64,000 bases of DNA from Streptomyces bicolor (GTDB taxonomy: Bacteria > Actinomycetota > Actinomycetes > Streptomycetales > Streptomycetaceae): NCBI RefSeq assembly GCF_000719285.1, contig NZ_JOFS01000011.1:62001-126000 (forward strand). The letters run 5' to 3'. The notes below the pieces were generated by a model. The model did no database searches. It had not been told where the DNA came from and worked only from the letters and a program-made list of their open reading frames with translations. How positions within the stretch are numbered: position 1 is the first letter of the stretch; every line of letters starts with the position of its first letter. A program made the position numbers and the translations under genes. Below, in pieces: positions 32,532 to 40,637 of this stretch.

Positions 32532-34162
32532 GCGAACACCTTCTTCCGCCGGATCGCGAACGGTCCGAGGGCGAGCAGGTCCACCGGCGCGGAGCCGAAG
32601 CATTCCAGGGCGTCGCGCGGATCGTCGACCATGGGCCGTCCGGCGGTGTTGAGGCTGGTGTTGACCACGACGGGCAGTCCGGTGAGGCGCTCGAATCCGT
32701 CGATCACGCGCGCGACCAGGGGTTCGTCCTGCCGGTCCACGGTCTGGATGCGGGCCGTGCCGTCCACGTGGACGACGGCCGGGATGCGGTCGCGCCACTC
32801 CTCGGCGACGTCGTGCACGAAGAGCATGTACGGGCTGGGCAGCGGCCCGTCGAAGAGCTCGGCGGCCCGCTCGGCCAGGACCATGGGGGCGACGGGGCGG
32901 AACTCCTCCCGGCCCTTGACCGCGTTGAGGCGCTCCAGGTTCGCCGCGCGGCCGGGATGGGCGAGCAGTGAGCGGTGGCCGAGGGCCCGGGGTCCGTATT
33001 CGCTGCGGCCCTGGAACCAGGCCACGATGCCGTCCCCGGCGAGTTCGGCGGCGACGGTCTCGGCGATGTCGTCGGGTTCCTCGTAGGGCACGGCCGCGCG
33101 TTCCAGCCAGGCGCGCAGCTCGTCGTCGCTCCAGCCGCGGCCGAGGGCGGCGGTCGGCATGGCCTCCACGGCTTCCTTCTGGTTCGCGACATGCAGCGCG
33201 GCGCCGAGTGCGGTGCCGGCGTCTCCGGCGGCGGGCTGCACCCAGACACGGCGGAAGGGTGTCTCCCGGTACAGCCGGGTGTTGGCCACGCAGTTGAGCG
33301 CCACTCCGCCCGCGAGCGTGAGCACGTCCTCACCGGTACGGTCGTGCAGCCACCGGGCGAGGCCGAGCAGGACCTCCTCCAGGCATGCCTGCGCGCTGGC
33401 GGCGATGTCGGCGTGGTCCCGCGTCCAGGCGCCACCCGGCAGGCGCGCCGGGACCAGCGTCCCCCAGGGGACGGGGCGGGCCCGGAATCCGCCGTGGTCG
33501 TCCAGGTGGACGTAGTGGCGCAGTTGGTCGAGGAAGCGGGGCTTTCCGTAGGAGGCGAGCGCCATCACCTTGAACTCGTCGCTGCTGCGCAGGAATCCGA
33601 GGTGCTGGGTGAGGTCCTCGTAGAACAGACCCATCGAGTCGGGCAGCGACTGCGAGCCCAGCACGGTGAGTTCGCGGTTCGCGTAGCGGCCGGCGAGGTG
33701 GGAGCCGCACTCGCCGCGCCCGTCCAGCACCAGCACGGCGCTGTCGGGATACGGGGCGGCCTGCCCGGCGGAGGCGGCGTGCGCCACGTGGTGGGCGACG
33801 AAGCGGACCTTGTCCGGGTCCAGTCCCGGCAGGGCCTCGGCGAGGAACTCGGGGGCGCGGCGTGCGTATTCCTGACGCAGATGGTCCCAGGGGTCGTACA
33901 CGCCCAACTGTTCTGCTGGACGGGCGAGTCGGGGGTCGTACGAGTAGGCGACCGCGTCCAGGTCGGACGGGGTCAGACCGGCCCGCTCCAGGCACCATCG
34001 GGCGGACAGTTCGGGCAGTTCCCAGGCGGAGAAGGGGACGGGTCGCTTGCCGTGCTTGCGCCGGCTGAAGCGTTCCTCCTCCGCCGCTGCCACGATCCTG
34101 CCGTCCATGACGAGCGCTGCGGCGGGGTCGTGGAAGAGGGCGTTGATTCCCAGGACACGCAT
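32528..34162 (-). CDS. Carbamoyltransferase (NodU/CmcH family)
   Basis: A 544-aa enzyme with an N-terminal Kae1-like domain and a C-terminal YrdC-like domain. VLGINALFHDPAAALVMDGRIVAAAEEERF and FVAHHVAHAASA supply the conserved HHxxHA metal site; GGVALNCVANTRL and GRSEYGPRALGHRSLLAHP are the ATP/carbamoyl-adenylate motifs. Members O-carbamoylate sugars or antibiotics from carbamoyl phosphate (NodU on Nod factor, CmcH on cephems). In this context it would carbamoylate the heptose-containing glycan. It is separated by 41 bp from the epimerase upstream and by a 4-nt overlap from the next GT2. Confidence 0.93.
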   Translation of the reverse strand: MRVLGINALFHDPAAALVMDGRIVAAAEEERFSRRKHGKRPVPFSAWELPELSARWCLERAGLTPSDLDAVAYSYDPRLARPAEQLGVYDPWDHLRQEYARRAPEFLAEALPGLDPDKVRFVAHHVAHAASAGQAAPYPDSAVLVLDGRGECGSHLAGRYANRELTVLGSQSLPDSMGLFYEDLTQHLGFLRSSDEFKVMALASYGKPRFLDQLRHYVHLDDHGGFRARPVPWGTLVPARLPGGAWTRDHADIAASAQACLEEVLLGLARWLHDRTGEDVLTLAGGVALNCVANTRLYRETPFRRVWVQPAAGDAGTALGAALHVANQKEAVEAMPTAALGRGWSDDELRAWLERAAVPYEEPDDIAETVAAELAGDGIVAWFQGRSEYGPRALGHRSLLAHPGRAANLERLNAVKGREEFRPVAPMVLAERAAELFDGPLPSPYMLFVHDVAEEWRDRIPAVVHVDGTARIQTVDRQDEPLVARVIDGFERLTGLPVVVNTSLNTAGRPMVDDPRDALECFGSAPVDLLALGPFAIRRKKVFA

Positions 34163-34203
34163 GCGTTGCCTCCGTGCGGCGTAGGGGAAGGGTGCTGTCT
34201 CGT

Positions 34204-35190
34204 CTACGGCGCCGGATCGGCCGCGGACTGCGCCGTGGCGAAGTAGGCGATGGTCTGCTTGATGCCTTCCTCCCAGGGCACGCGGGGCGTCCAGCCCAGC
34301 AGTTCACGCGCCAGGCCGGTGTCGGGGCGGCGGCGCTGCGGGTCGTCGGTGGGGCGGTCGACGTACACGATGCGGGAGGAGGATCCCGTCAGTTCGACCA
34401 CGCGCTGGGCGATCTCGCGGACCGTGACCTCGTCGCTGCCGCCGATGTTGACGGGGCGGACCGAGTGGCTCGCCGCGACCAGCAGGACACCGTCGACCGT
34501 GTCGTCGACGTAGCACAGGGACCGCGTCTGACGGCCGTCACCCGCCACCGTCAGCGGTTCGCCGGCCAGTGCCTGACTGACGAAGGTGGGCACGGCGCGC
34601 CCGTCGTGGGCGCGCATGCGCGGGCCGTAGGTGTTGAACAGGCGGACGATGCCCGCGTTCGCGTCCCGCTCCCGCACATGAGCGGTGACCAGCGCCTCGG
34701 CGAACCGCTTGGACTCGTCGTACACACTGCGCGGGCCCACCGGATTGACGTTGCCCCAGTAGTCCTCGCGCTGCGGATGGCACAGGGGGTCGCCGTAGAC
34801 CTCGGACGTCGAGGCGAGCAGAAAACGGGCTCCGTCACGCTCGGCCACGGCCAGTACGTTGCGGGTGCCCAGGCTGCCCACGTCGAGCGTCTCCAGGGGC
34901 AGCCGCAGGTAGTCGGCCGGTGACGCGGGGCACGCGAAGTGCAGGACCAGGTCGTACGGCCCCGGCAGTCGCTGTGGGGCGTCGGGCGCCGCGACGTCGC
35001 ACTCGACGAACCGGAAGCCGCGCCGCCCTTCGAGCTGCGCGATGTTCTCGCGCGAGCCGGAGGACAGGTTGTCGGCGCAGTCGACTTCGACGTCTGAATT
35101 CAGCAGGCGCTCGCACAGATGACTGCCGAGGAAGCCGGCGCCGCCTGTCACCAGAGCGCGCTGCCATGTACATGACGAGAGAGCGTTCAT
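34204..35190 (-). CDS. NAD-dependent nucleotide-sugar epimerase/dehydratase (UXS-like)
   Basis: A 328-aa extended SDR. NAD loop TGGAGFLGSH (from residue 15), catalytic Thr/Ser region STSEVYGDPL, and Tyr157-x3-Lys161 in YDESK. The HFACPASPADY segment (84-93) is the signature that separates UDP-glucuronate decarboxylase (UXS) from plain epimerases, so it likely makes UDP-xylose or a related sugar. This is the first gene of the glycan cluster. The ATG at 35190 has GAAGGAAG upstream. The long frame upstream of it is not coding. Confidence 0.87.
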   Translation of the reverse strand: MNALSSCTWQRALVTGGAGFLGSHLCERLLNSDVEVDCADNLSSGSRENIAQLEGRRGFRFVECDVAAPDAPQRLPGPYDLVLHFACPASPADYLRLPLETLDVGSLGTRNVLAVAERDGARFLLASTSEVYGDPLCHPQREDYWGNVNPVGPRSVYDESKRFAEALVTAHVRERDANAGIVRLFNTYGPRMRAHDGRAVPTFVSQALAGEPLTVAGDGRQTRSLCYVDDTVDGVLLVAASHSVRPVNIGGSDEVTVREIAQRVVELTGSSSRIVYVDRPTDDPQRRRPDTGLARELLGWTPRVPWEEGIKQTIAYFATAQSAADPAP

Positions 35191-35263
35191 GGGACTTCCT
35201 TCGTCCGCGCACGGAGGCGTCAGGCGGTCGGCGCCCGGCACGCGCGTACGGCGCGGCACAAGA

Positions 35264-35310
35264 GGGTTTTCCGGGAGCTGCGGAAAGCACTTACGGGCTT
35301 TCCCGGAGCT
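35264..35310 (-). repeat. Pair of 16-bp direct repeats, 31 bp apart, ahead of the glycan cluster
   Basis: On the minus strand AGCTCCGGGAAAGCCC (35310-35295) and AGCTCCCGGAAAACCC (35279-35264) match at 14 of 16 positions, with starts exactly 31 bp (three helical turns) apart. They lie 74 bp or more upstream of the first gene's ATG, in a 359-bp gap with no other gene. The geometry suggests a regulator binding the same DNA face twice. The rest of the gap shows no other feature. Confidence 0.6.
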
Positions 35311-35549
35311 ATGAGCGAGAGTGAAAGAACATGTCGGTGAGGTGCGCGGAGCGGCAGGACCGCCCTGGCGGGTCGCCAGTCCGGCGACGCTGTGACACGT
35401 AGTTCCCGTGCCAGTTGTTTTCACACGTTGATTCCCACTATGCGACGGTTCGCAGACAGTCGCGACTCCCCGTGTGAGCACGCCGACCGAGGGCACTCGG
35501 AGCCGCGGCGGATCCGTCCGGACCGCCGTTGACGGTGGAGGTGAAGGAC

Positions 35550-36113
35550 ATGGGTCATGGTGGGAACGTCATCGACGAGCTGGTGACCGATCACCGCGAG
35601 GTCGAGCAGCTCTTCGGCCGGATCGCGGGGCTCCCGACCGGCGACAAGGACCGCAAGGTGTACGCCGACCAGGCCACGATCGAGCTGGTCCGGCACTCGG
35701 TCGCCGAGGAGGCCTATCTGTACCCGGCCGTGCGGGAGCACGTGGCGGGTGGGGACGCCCTGGCCGACAAGGAGATAGACGATCACTCCAAGGCCGAGCA
35801 GATCATGAAGGACCTGGAGGGGTGCGACGCCGACGATCCCGAGTTCGACCGGCTCATCGGGACGCTGATGAACGAGATCCGCTCGCACATCGCCGACGAG
35901 GAGGAGAACCTCTTCCCCAAGCTGCGGGCGGCATGTTCCGCGAGCACCCTCGACGAGCTGGGCGACAAGGTGCGGCAGGCGAAGAAGATGGCACCGACCC
36001 GCCCGCACCCGTCCGCCCCGGACAAGCCGCCGGCCAACAAGCTGCTGGCCCCGGGTGTCGGCATGGTGGACCGCATGCGCGACGCGCTGACGGGACGCGG
36101 CAAGAAGGACTGA
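35550..36113 (+). CDS. Hemerythrin HHE domain protein
   Basis: A 187-aa protein with an HHE four-helix bundle: VIDELVTDHREVEQLFGRIAG, LVRHSVAEEAYLYPAV, DHSKAEQIMKDLEG and IRSHIADEEENLFPKL supply the His/Asp/Glu di-iron ligands. The C-terminal 45 residues are Pro/Lys-rich (RPHPSAPDKPPANK) with a last helix MVDRMRDALTGRG. Such proteins bind O2, NO or iron and often respond to oxidative stress. The ATG at 35550 has GGAGG eight bases upstream; an earlier in-frame GTG at 35535 lacks a site. It is divergent from the glycan cluster. Confidence 0.9.
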   Translation: MGHGGNVIDELVTDHREVEQLFGRIAGLPTGDKDRKVYADQATIELVRHSVAEEAYLYPAVREHVAGGDALADKEIDDHSKAEQIMKDLEGCDADDPEFDRLIGTLMNEIRSHIADEEENLFPKLRAACSASTLDELGDKVRQAKKMAPTRPHPSAPDKPPANKLLAPGVGMVDRMRDALTGRGKKD

Positions 36114-36378
36114 CCCCCACCCGGGTGGACGGCCGTGCGGGCCGGCCGCCCGAGGGCTGTGAGCAACCACACTCGATCAACCAAATACGGGATTTTCCCG
36201 GGCAGTTGACCCCCGAACGGCGATGCGGCGCAGGGCAGGCGTCGTCGACTCGGGGGTCTGGTCTGTAACGATGGTCCGCGCCGTGACCGACTCGGTGGAA
36301 CCCGCCGCGCAACGCAGCCGGTGATCCCGGTTCCCCGGTCCCTCCGCTGACTCCTCCTGGTTGTCGGGTACCCGCACT

Positions 36379-37746
36379 GTGTCTTCCACCACCCCTGCCC
36401 TGCCCCCGCCTGCGCCGAAAACCGCTTCCGTCCCGTCCAAGGGCGCGTCCCGCTCGCCCTGGCGGTCGCTGCGGTACCGCAGCATGCGCTGGTGGTCCGT
36501 CGCCAACTTCCTGTCGAACGCCGGCACGTGGATGCAGCTGACGGTGCAGAACCTGCTCGTCCTCGAGATCACCGGCTCCGCCGCGGCGACGGGTCTTTCG
36601 ATGTCCGTCCAGGCCGCTCCCGCCCTGTTCATGAGCCTGCTGGGCGGCACGGCCGTGGACCGCTGGTCCCTGAAGCTGACGGCCGCCGTCAGTCAGGCAC
36701 TCCTCGGCGCGGTCGCCTTCACCACGGCTGTACTGGTGGCGCTGGACCAGCTCGACATGACCTCCCTGATGGTGCTGGCCGCCGTGACCGGCATGATCGC
36801 CACCGTCGACGGACCGGCGTGCGCCCTGCTGGGCAACGATCTGGTTCCGGTGGAGGACGTCCCCTCCGCCATCGGCGTGGGCGCGCTGGTGCACAACGCG
36901 GGCCGGCTCGTGGGCACCGCACTGGCGGGTCTGACGGTCGGCTTCCTCGGCACGGCCGCCGCGTACGCCGCGAACGGTCTGTCGTTCCTCTTCGTGGCCT
37001 CGGTCATCCCGTTCCTGCGCCCGGCGCCCGGCGCGGTCCGCCACGCCACGCGGCTGCGCGCGGCTCCCGGACGCGAGCGCGGCAAGACGGATCCGGACAT
37101 GACCGTGCGCCAGGGCCTGCTCTTCTTCGCGCGTCGGCCCCGCCTGGTCGCACTCGCCGCCGTCACCGGGCTCAGCTCGGTCTTCGGCCGCAACTACGGC
37201 CTCACCCTGGCCGTGCTCGTCACCGGGCCGCTCGCGGGCGGCGCGGGCGCCTTCGGCACCGTCTCCACGGTTCTCGCCGTCGGCGGCATCCTGGGCGCGG
37301 TCCTCGGCGCCCGGCTGCGGCGGCCCTCCGTCCGGCTCGTGGGCACGCTGGCGGCCGCGGGTGGTCTGCTGCAGGTGGCGGCGGGGCTGTCGCCGTCGCT
37401 GGCGGTGCTGCTCGTCATGGTCCTGCCGATGGCCGTCGTGGAGTCCGTGTCCGACACCGCCGGAACCGCCGTACTCCAGACCGACCCGCCCGCCCACCTG
37501 CGGGGACGTGTACTCGGCGTGTGGAGCAGCATCGGCACGGCCTGGGGCCTGGGCGGCCCGCCGGCACTCGGACTCCTCATGGAGCTGGCCGGGGCCCGCG
37601 GTGCCCTGGTGACGGGTGGGCTGATCATCGCGGTCACCATCGGAGCGGGCCTCGTCCTGCGGACCCGCCGGGTGCCGACGCCGGTGACCCTGCCGACCAA
37701 GGACGGGGACGTCACCGAGCGCGAGGCCCTCGGCACGGCCGCCTGA
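36379..37746 (+). CDS. MFS transporter (EntS/MFS_3-like)
   Basis: A 455-aa major facilitator with about 11-12 membrane segments. WWSVANFLSNAGTWMQLTVQNLLVLEITGSAAATG, LGGTAVDRW (loop 2-3 motif) and NAGRLVGTALAGLTVGFLG are typical of EntS-type exporters of siderophores or drugs. The GTG at 36379 is chosen because GGGTACC (36366-36372) ends 7 bp upstream, as in a leaderless sigma-B-type transcript; the -35 element is weak. A TTG at 36361 is the alternative start. The N-terminus is Pro/Ser/Thr-rich before the first span. Substrate unknown. Confidence 0.9.
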   Translation: MSSTTPALPPPAPKTASVPSKGASRSPWRSLRYRSMRWWSVANFLSNAGTWMQLTVQNLLVLEITGSAAATGLSMSVQAAPALFMSLLGGTAVDRWSLKLTAAVSQALLGAVAFTTAVLVALDQLDMTSLMVLAAVTGMIATVDGPACALLGNDLVPVEDVPSAIGVGALVHNAGRLVGTALAGLTVGFLGTAAAYAANGLSFLFVASVIPFLRPAPGAVRHATRLRAAPGRERGKTDPDMTVRQGLLFFARRPRLVALAAVTGLSSVFGRNYGLTLAVLVTGPLAGGAGAFGTVSTVLAVGGILGAVLGARLRRPSVRLVGTLAAAGGLLQVAAGLSPSLAVLLVMVLPMAVVESVSDTAGTAVLQTDPPAHLRGRVLGVWSSIGTAWGLGGPPALGLLMELAGARGALVTGGLIIAVTIGAGLVLRTRRVPTPVTLPTKDGDVTEREALGTAA

Positions 37747-38024
37747 CGGGGAGGCGCGACGCGGGCCTACTCTTCACCTGCTGAGTGCCGGCGAGCAGCG
37801 TGGCGACGCCCTCGGGCCGCCGCGATCTGCGCCGCGTCGGCGTGCAGGGCGCTGGGGGGTTTCTCCGCCCTGGGCCGTTCGTCGGGAGGTCGCTCGGGGC
37901 ATGTGGCTGCGAGCGAGGCGGCCAGGGGCCGGCAGGCCGGTCGTGGGCACGAGCCGTACGGTCGCTGCTCGCGGCACGCCGGGCTGCACCGGCCGGGGAT
38001 CCGTCCGTGGCGCGCCCGGGAGGC

Positions 38025-38600
38025 TCAGGCGATGAGCGCTTGCCCCGGGCCGAGGCGCTCTTGGAGCGCCACACGGTGCAGGGCCGCCACGGGGGCGAGC
38101 AGGTCGGGGTGGCGCAGCAGCGCCGCGGCCTGGCGGTCGCGGGTGTCGGGGGACACCAGGCGCCGGAACTCCACCGGCACGCCGGTCGTGTGGCCGCCGT
38201 CGGCGATCGCGGCGACCGCCAGCCGGGCCAGCTCGCCGTCGGTGAGCAGGCACGCCGCCCAGCTGGCCACGACCTCGTCGACCCAGGTGCGCCAGGCGAA
38301 GTCGTCCTCCGCGTCATGGACGGCCGCGTCCGCGCCGGTGATCCAGTCCAGACCGGCCGAGCCGCCGGGGCCGGCCATCCCGACGAGCGCGGCGTCCGTC
38401 GACGTCGGGTAGCGCAGCCATGCCGCGACGGTGACGGCCTGCCGGGCCTGCACCTCGCCCAGGGCAGCGGCCAGCGCGCCGCCGGACGCGGGGTAGGAAC
38501 GTGTCAGCCACTGGGTGGTCGCCGCGATGAGCGGGGAGAGATCTGCGAGCACTGCCGAGCCGTCCGAAGTACGGGGATCCATCAGATGAACGGGGTTCAT
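38025..38600 (-). CDS. Hypothetical protein, all-alpha
   Basis: About 191 aa from the ATG at 38600, or 185 aa from the ATG at 38582; neither has a good Shine-Dalgarno sequence. The body is Ala/Leu-rich and helical: LIAATTQWLTRSYPASGGALAAALGEVQARQAV, FAWRTWVDEVVASWAACLLTDGELARLAVAAIADGGHTTG, HPDLLAPVAALHRVALQERL. No signal peptide or membrane span. Codon bias supports coding. I do not recognise a family. It stands alone between the MFS gene and the metallophosphoesterase operon; the 278-bp gap after the MFS gene shows nothing. Confidence 0.55.
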   Translation of the reverse strand: MNPVHLMDPRTSDGSAVLADLSPLIAATTQWLTRSYPASGGALAAALGEVQARQAVTVAAWLRYPTSTDAALVGMAGPGGSAGLDWITGADAAVHDAEDDFAWRTWVDEVVASWAACLLTDGELARLAVAAIADGGHTTGVPVEFRRLVSPDTRDRQAAALLRHPDLLAPVAALHRVALQERLGPGQALIA

Positions 38601-38685
38601 CAAAAGGTAGCCCGCCGCCCCACACCGCGAATACGCCTGCCGGCCGATGAGCGGCGTGGTCTGGCCCACACTGCGAGGCGACGGT

Positions 38686-39453
38686 TCAGCCCAGGGTCCG
38701 GTCCTCGGTGCCGACGGGCGGTACCCGCTCGGGCCGCGCGAGATGGTAGACGTGGAACGCCCGGCCGATGACCGGCTGTGCGACGTTGCGCACCTTCACA
38801 CCACCGCTGGTCATGCCGTGCTCCGTGCCCAGGTGCGCGTGCCCGTGCACCGCGAGGTCGGCGCCCGCCGTGTCGATCGCCTCGGCCAGCAGGTAACTGC
38901 CGAGGAAGGGGTAGATCTCGGGAGGCTCACCGGCCAGCGTGTCCGGCACCGGGGAGAAGTGCGTGAGGGCGATGCGTACGTCACAGTCCTGCCCCTCCAG
39001 TTCCCGCAGGGAGGCCAGCAGGGTGTCGGCGCGCCGACGCGAGTACCGGACGAACTCCTTCATGACCGGCTCGCCGAACTCACCGGCACAGCGCCCCACG
39101 AATCCGCCGCCGAAACCCTTCGTGCCGGCCACGCCGATGCGCGCGTGGTCGTTGCCCACCACGGTCGCCTGCCCTTCGAGGACCTGCGCGCCCGCGTCCC
39201 GGAGCACGGCGCTGACCTCGTCGGGGCAGTCGGCGTGGTGATCGTGGTTGCCCAGGACCGCGACGACGGGGACCGCCAGGCCCTCGATCTCGCGCGCGAC
39301 CACCCGCGCCTCCTCCGGGGTGCCGTGGCGGGTGAGGTCCCCGGCGAGCAGCAGGACGTCGGCGCAGTCGGGCAGGGTGTCGAACGAGGGACGGAGCAGG
39401 CCCTTGCTCTCGGGCCCCATGTGGATGTCCCCGACGGCCGCTATCCGGATCAT
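38686..39453 (-). CDS. Calcineurin-like metallophosphoesterase
   Basis: A 255-aa protein with the complete metal-site series: AVGDIHMGP (D-x-H), LLLAGDLTRHG (GD-x), AVLGNHDHHA (GNHD), ALTHFSP (x-H) and VHGHAHLG (GHxH). Members hydrolyse phosphomono- or diesters or cyclic nucleotides. It is cytoplasmic, with no signal peptide. It overlaps the BON gene by 4 nt and belongs to a three-gene operon with BON and nucleotidyltransferase genes under a sigma-B-type promoter. Confidence 0.92.
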   Translation of the reverse strand: MIRIAAVGDIHMGPESKGLLRPSFDTLPDCADVLLLAGDLTRHGTPEEARVVAREIEGLAVPVVAVLGNHDHHADCPDEVSAVLRDAGAQVLEGQATVVGNDHARIGVAGTKGFGGGFVGRCAGEFGEPVMKEFVRYSRRRADTLLASLRELEGQDCDVRIALTHFSPVPDTLAGEPPEIYPFLGSYLLAEAIDTAGADLAVHGHAHLGTEHGMTSGGVKVRNVAQPVIGRAFHVYHLARPERVPPVGTEDRTLG

Positions 39454-39737
39454 TCGACCTCCTCGGCATGATCGGGCGCGGCGGTGTCCGCGACCACGAT
39501 GTCGCAATGGACCGGGGTGCCCGGCAGCTCTTCGCGGGCCATGCGGAGGACGTCGTCACGACACTGCTCGGACGGTACGGTGCCGGTCAGCAGGACCGCC
39601 GCGCCGCGGATCTCGATCCGCACACCCAGCTCGCCGAGGTCCCCGGCGGCAAGGTGCTCGGCGAGATGGGCCACGCGGTAGTCCAGGTTCCCCCCTCCAC
39701 CGGCGCCGGGCGCGGGCCTGGCGGCGTATTCGCTCAT
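39450..39737 (-). CDS. BON domain protein
   Basis: A 95-aa protein with one BON domain: DYRVAHLAEHLAAGDLGELGVRIEIRGAAVLLTGTVPSEQCRDDVLRMAREELPGTPVHCDIVV has the G-x-LxGxV strand and flanking helices typical of BON, which in OsmY and other stress proteins binds phospholipid. No signal peptide, so it is cytoplasmic, unlike OsmY. It overlaps both neighbours by 4 nt and is therefore translationally coupled. Confidence 0.83.
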   Translation of the reverse strand: MSEYAARPAPGAGGGGNLDYRVAHLAEHLAAGDLGELGVRIEIRGAAVLLTGTVPSEQCRDDVLRMAREELPGTPVHCDIVVADTAAPDHAEEVE

Positions 39738-40423
39738 CGGGGCTCCTCCCGCGGGGCGATGACGTTCAGGCGTTCGAGAAGGAAGAAGAACGCGGCGGGC
39801 ATCGGTTCGTCCCCGCAGGAGCCGCGCAGGTCCTCCCAGTCGACCTTCTCGCGCAGGGCGCGGGCGGTGGCGAGCGCCGGTCCGAAGTCGCAGTAGTGCT
39901 CGGAGAAGGCCTCGATCAGGCCCCGCATGAGATCCGTCGGCGGCAGGACGGGCATGTGCACGGAGTCGACCGGGACATCCTCGGCTCGGGCCAGCAGGTC
40001 CGTGGTAACGGGGCGGTGCGCCAGCTCGAAGAGGAAGTCGACGTCCTGCCCGAGGCACGTGGTCTTCATCAGCCAGTCCTCCGGCGGGGTACGGACCGTC
40101 AGGCCGGCCTCGGCCAGGGTGTCCGCCACCGCTTCGGCGTCGGAGCGGCATACGCAGAAGTCGGCGTCGTGCTGCAGATGACCGCTCCCGCCGTGCGCGT
40201 ACACGGCGACGCTGCCGGCCAGGGCGAAGCGGTGCCCCTTGCGCTTCAACAGGGCGCCCACCTGTTTCGCCGCCTCGAGAATCGCCTGGCTGCGATCACG
40301 GGGCAGTTCCTGGTTGTTCCGCGGCTGCGATTCCCTCACCGAAGGCGGTGCCTCCGCGACCGGGCGCAGATCGGGAGACCCGGGTTGCCGAGTGGGCGTC
40401 GCACGCTCCCGGTTGCGCATCAT
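39734..40423 (-). CDS. Nucleotidyltransferase-fold protein
   Basis: A 229-aa protein. FALAGSVAVYAHGGSGHLQHDADFCV (about residues 60-90) carries a G-S...D-x-D motif of the Pol-beta-like nucleotidyltransferase fold, as in MNT- or AbiEii-type proteins. LGQDVDFLFELAH supplies a third acidic residue. The N-terminal 45 residues are Arg/Pro-rich. The start is placed at the ATG pair at 40423/40420, after GGAGTC. It heads the operon with BON and metallophosphoesterase. Substrate unknown; an antitoxin-like or nucleotide-transfer role is possible, but there is no toxin partner. Confidence 0.78.
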   Translation of the reverse strand: MMRNRERATPTRQPGSPDLRPVAEAPPSVRESQPRNNQELPRDRSQAILEAAKQVGALLKRKGHRFALAGSVAVYAHGGSGHLQHDADFCVCRSDAEAVADTLAEAGLTVRTPPEDWLMKTTCLGQDVDFLFELAHRPVTTDLLARAEDVPVDSVHMPVLPPTDLMRGLIEAFSEHYCDFGPALATARALREKVDWEDLRGSCGDEPMPAAFFFLLERLNVIAPREEPR

Positions 40424-40496
40424 GCCGACTCCGTTCGCCGTCCGGCCGTCCGGCGCGGGCCCCTGTCGGGCCCGGGCGGGCTCGGAAAACCCCCGA

Positions 40497-40522
40497 GTAC
40501 CCGACCCGCCCGGTTTCGATAC
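40497..40522 (-). promoter_or_regulatory. Sigma-B-type promoter of the nucleotidyltransferase-BON-phosphoesterase operon
   Basis: On the minus strand this reads GTAT-N16-GGGTAC(T), about 74 bp before the ATG at 40423. Confidence 0.55.
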
Positions 40523-40637
40523 GGCGTGCCTTCGATACTCCAGGCCTTCGCACGGCGCGCTGTCGACGCGCACGGTCGTCGGTGGGCCCACGGCTGGAGT
40601 GCCGTCGGGCCCGGCCCAGTTTTGCCCGTGCGTCCGC

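Noticed and set aside
35311..35340. A 9-codon frame (MSESERTCR) in the gap ahead of the glycan cluster
   Set aside because: Far too short and with no ribosome-binding site; likely chance.
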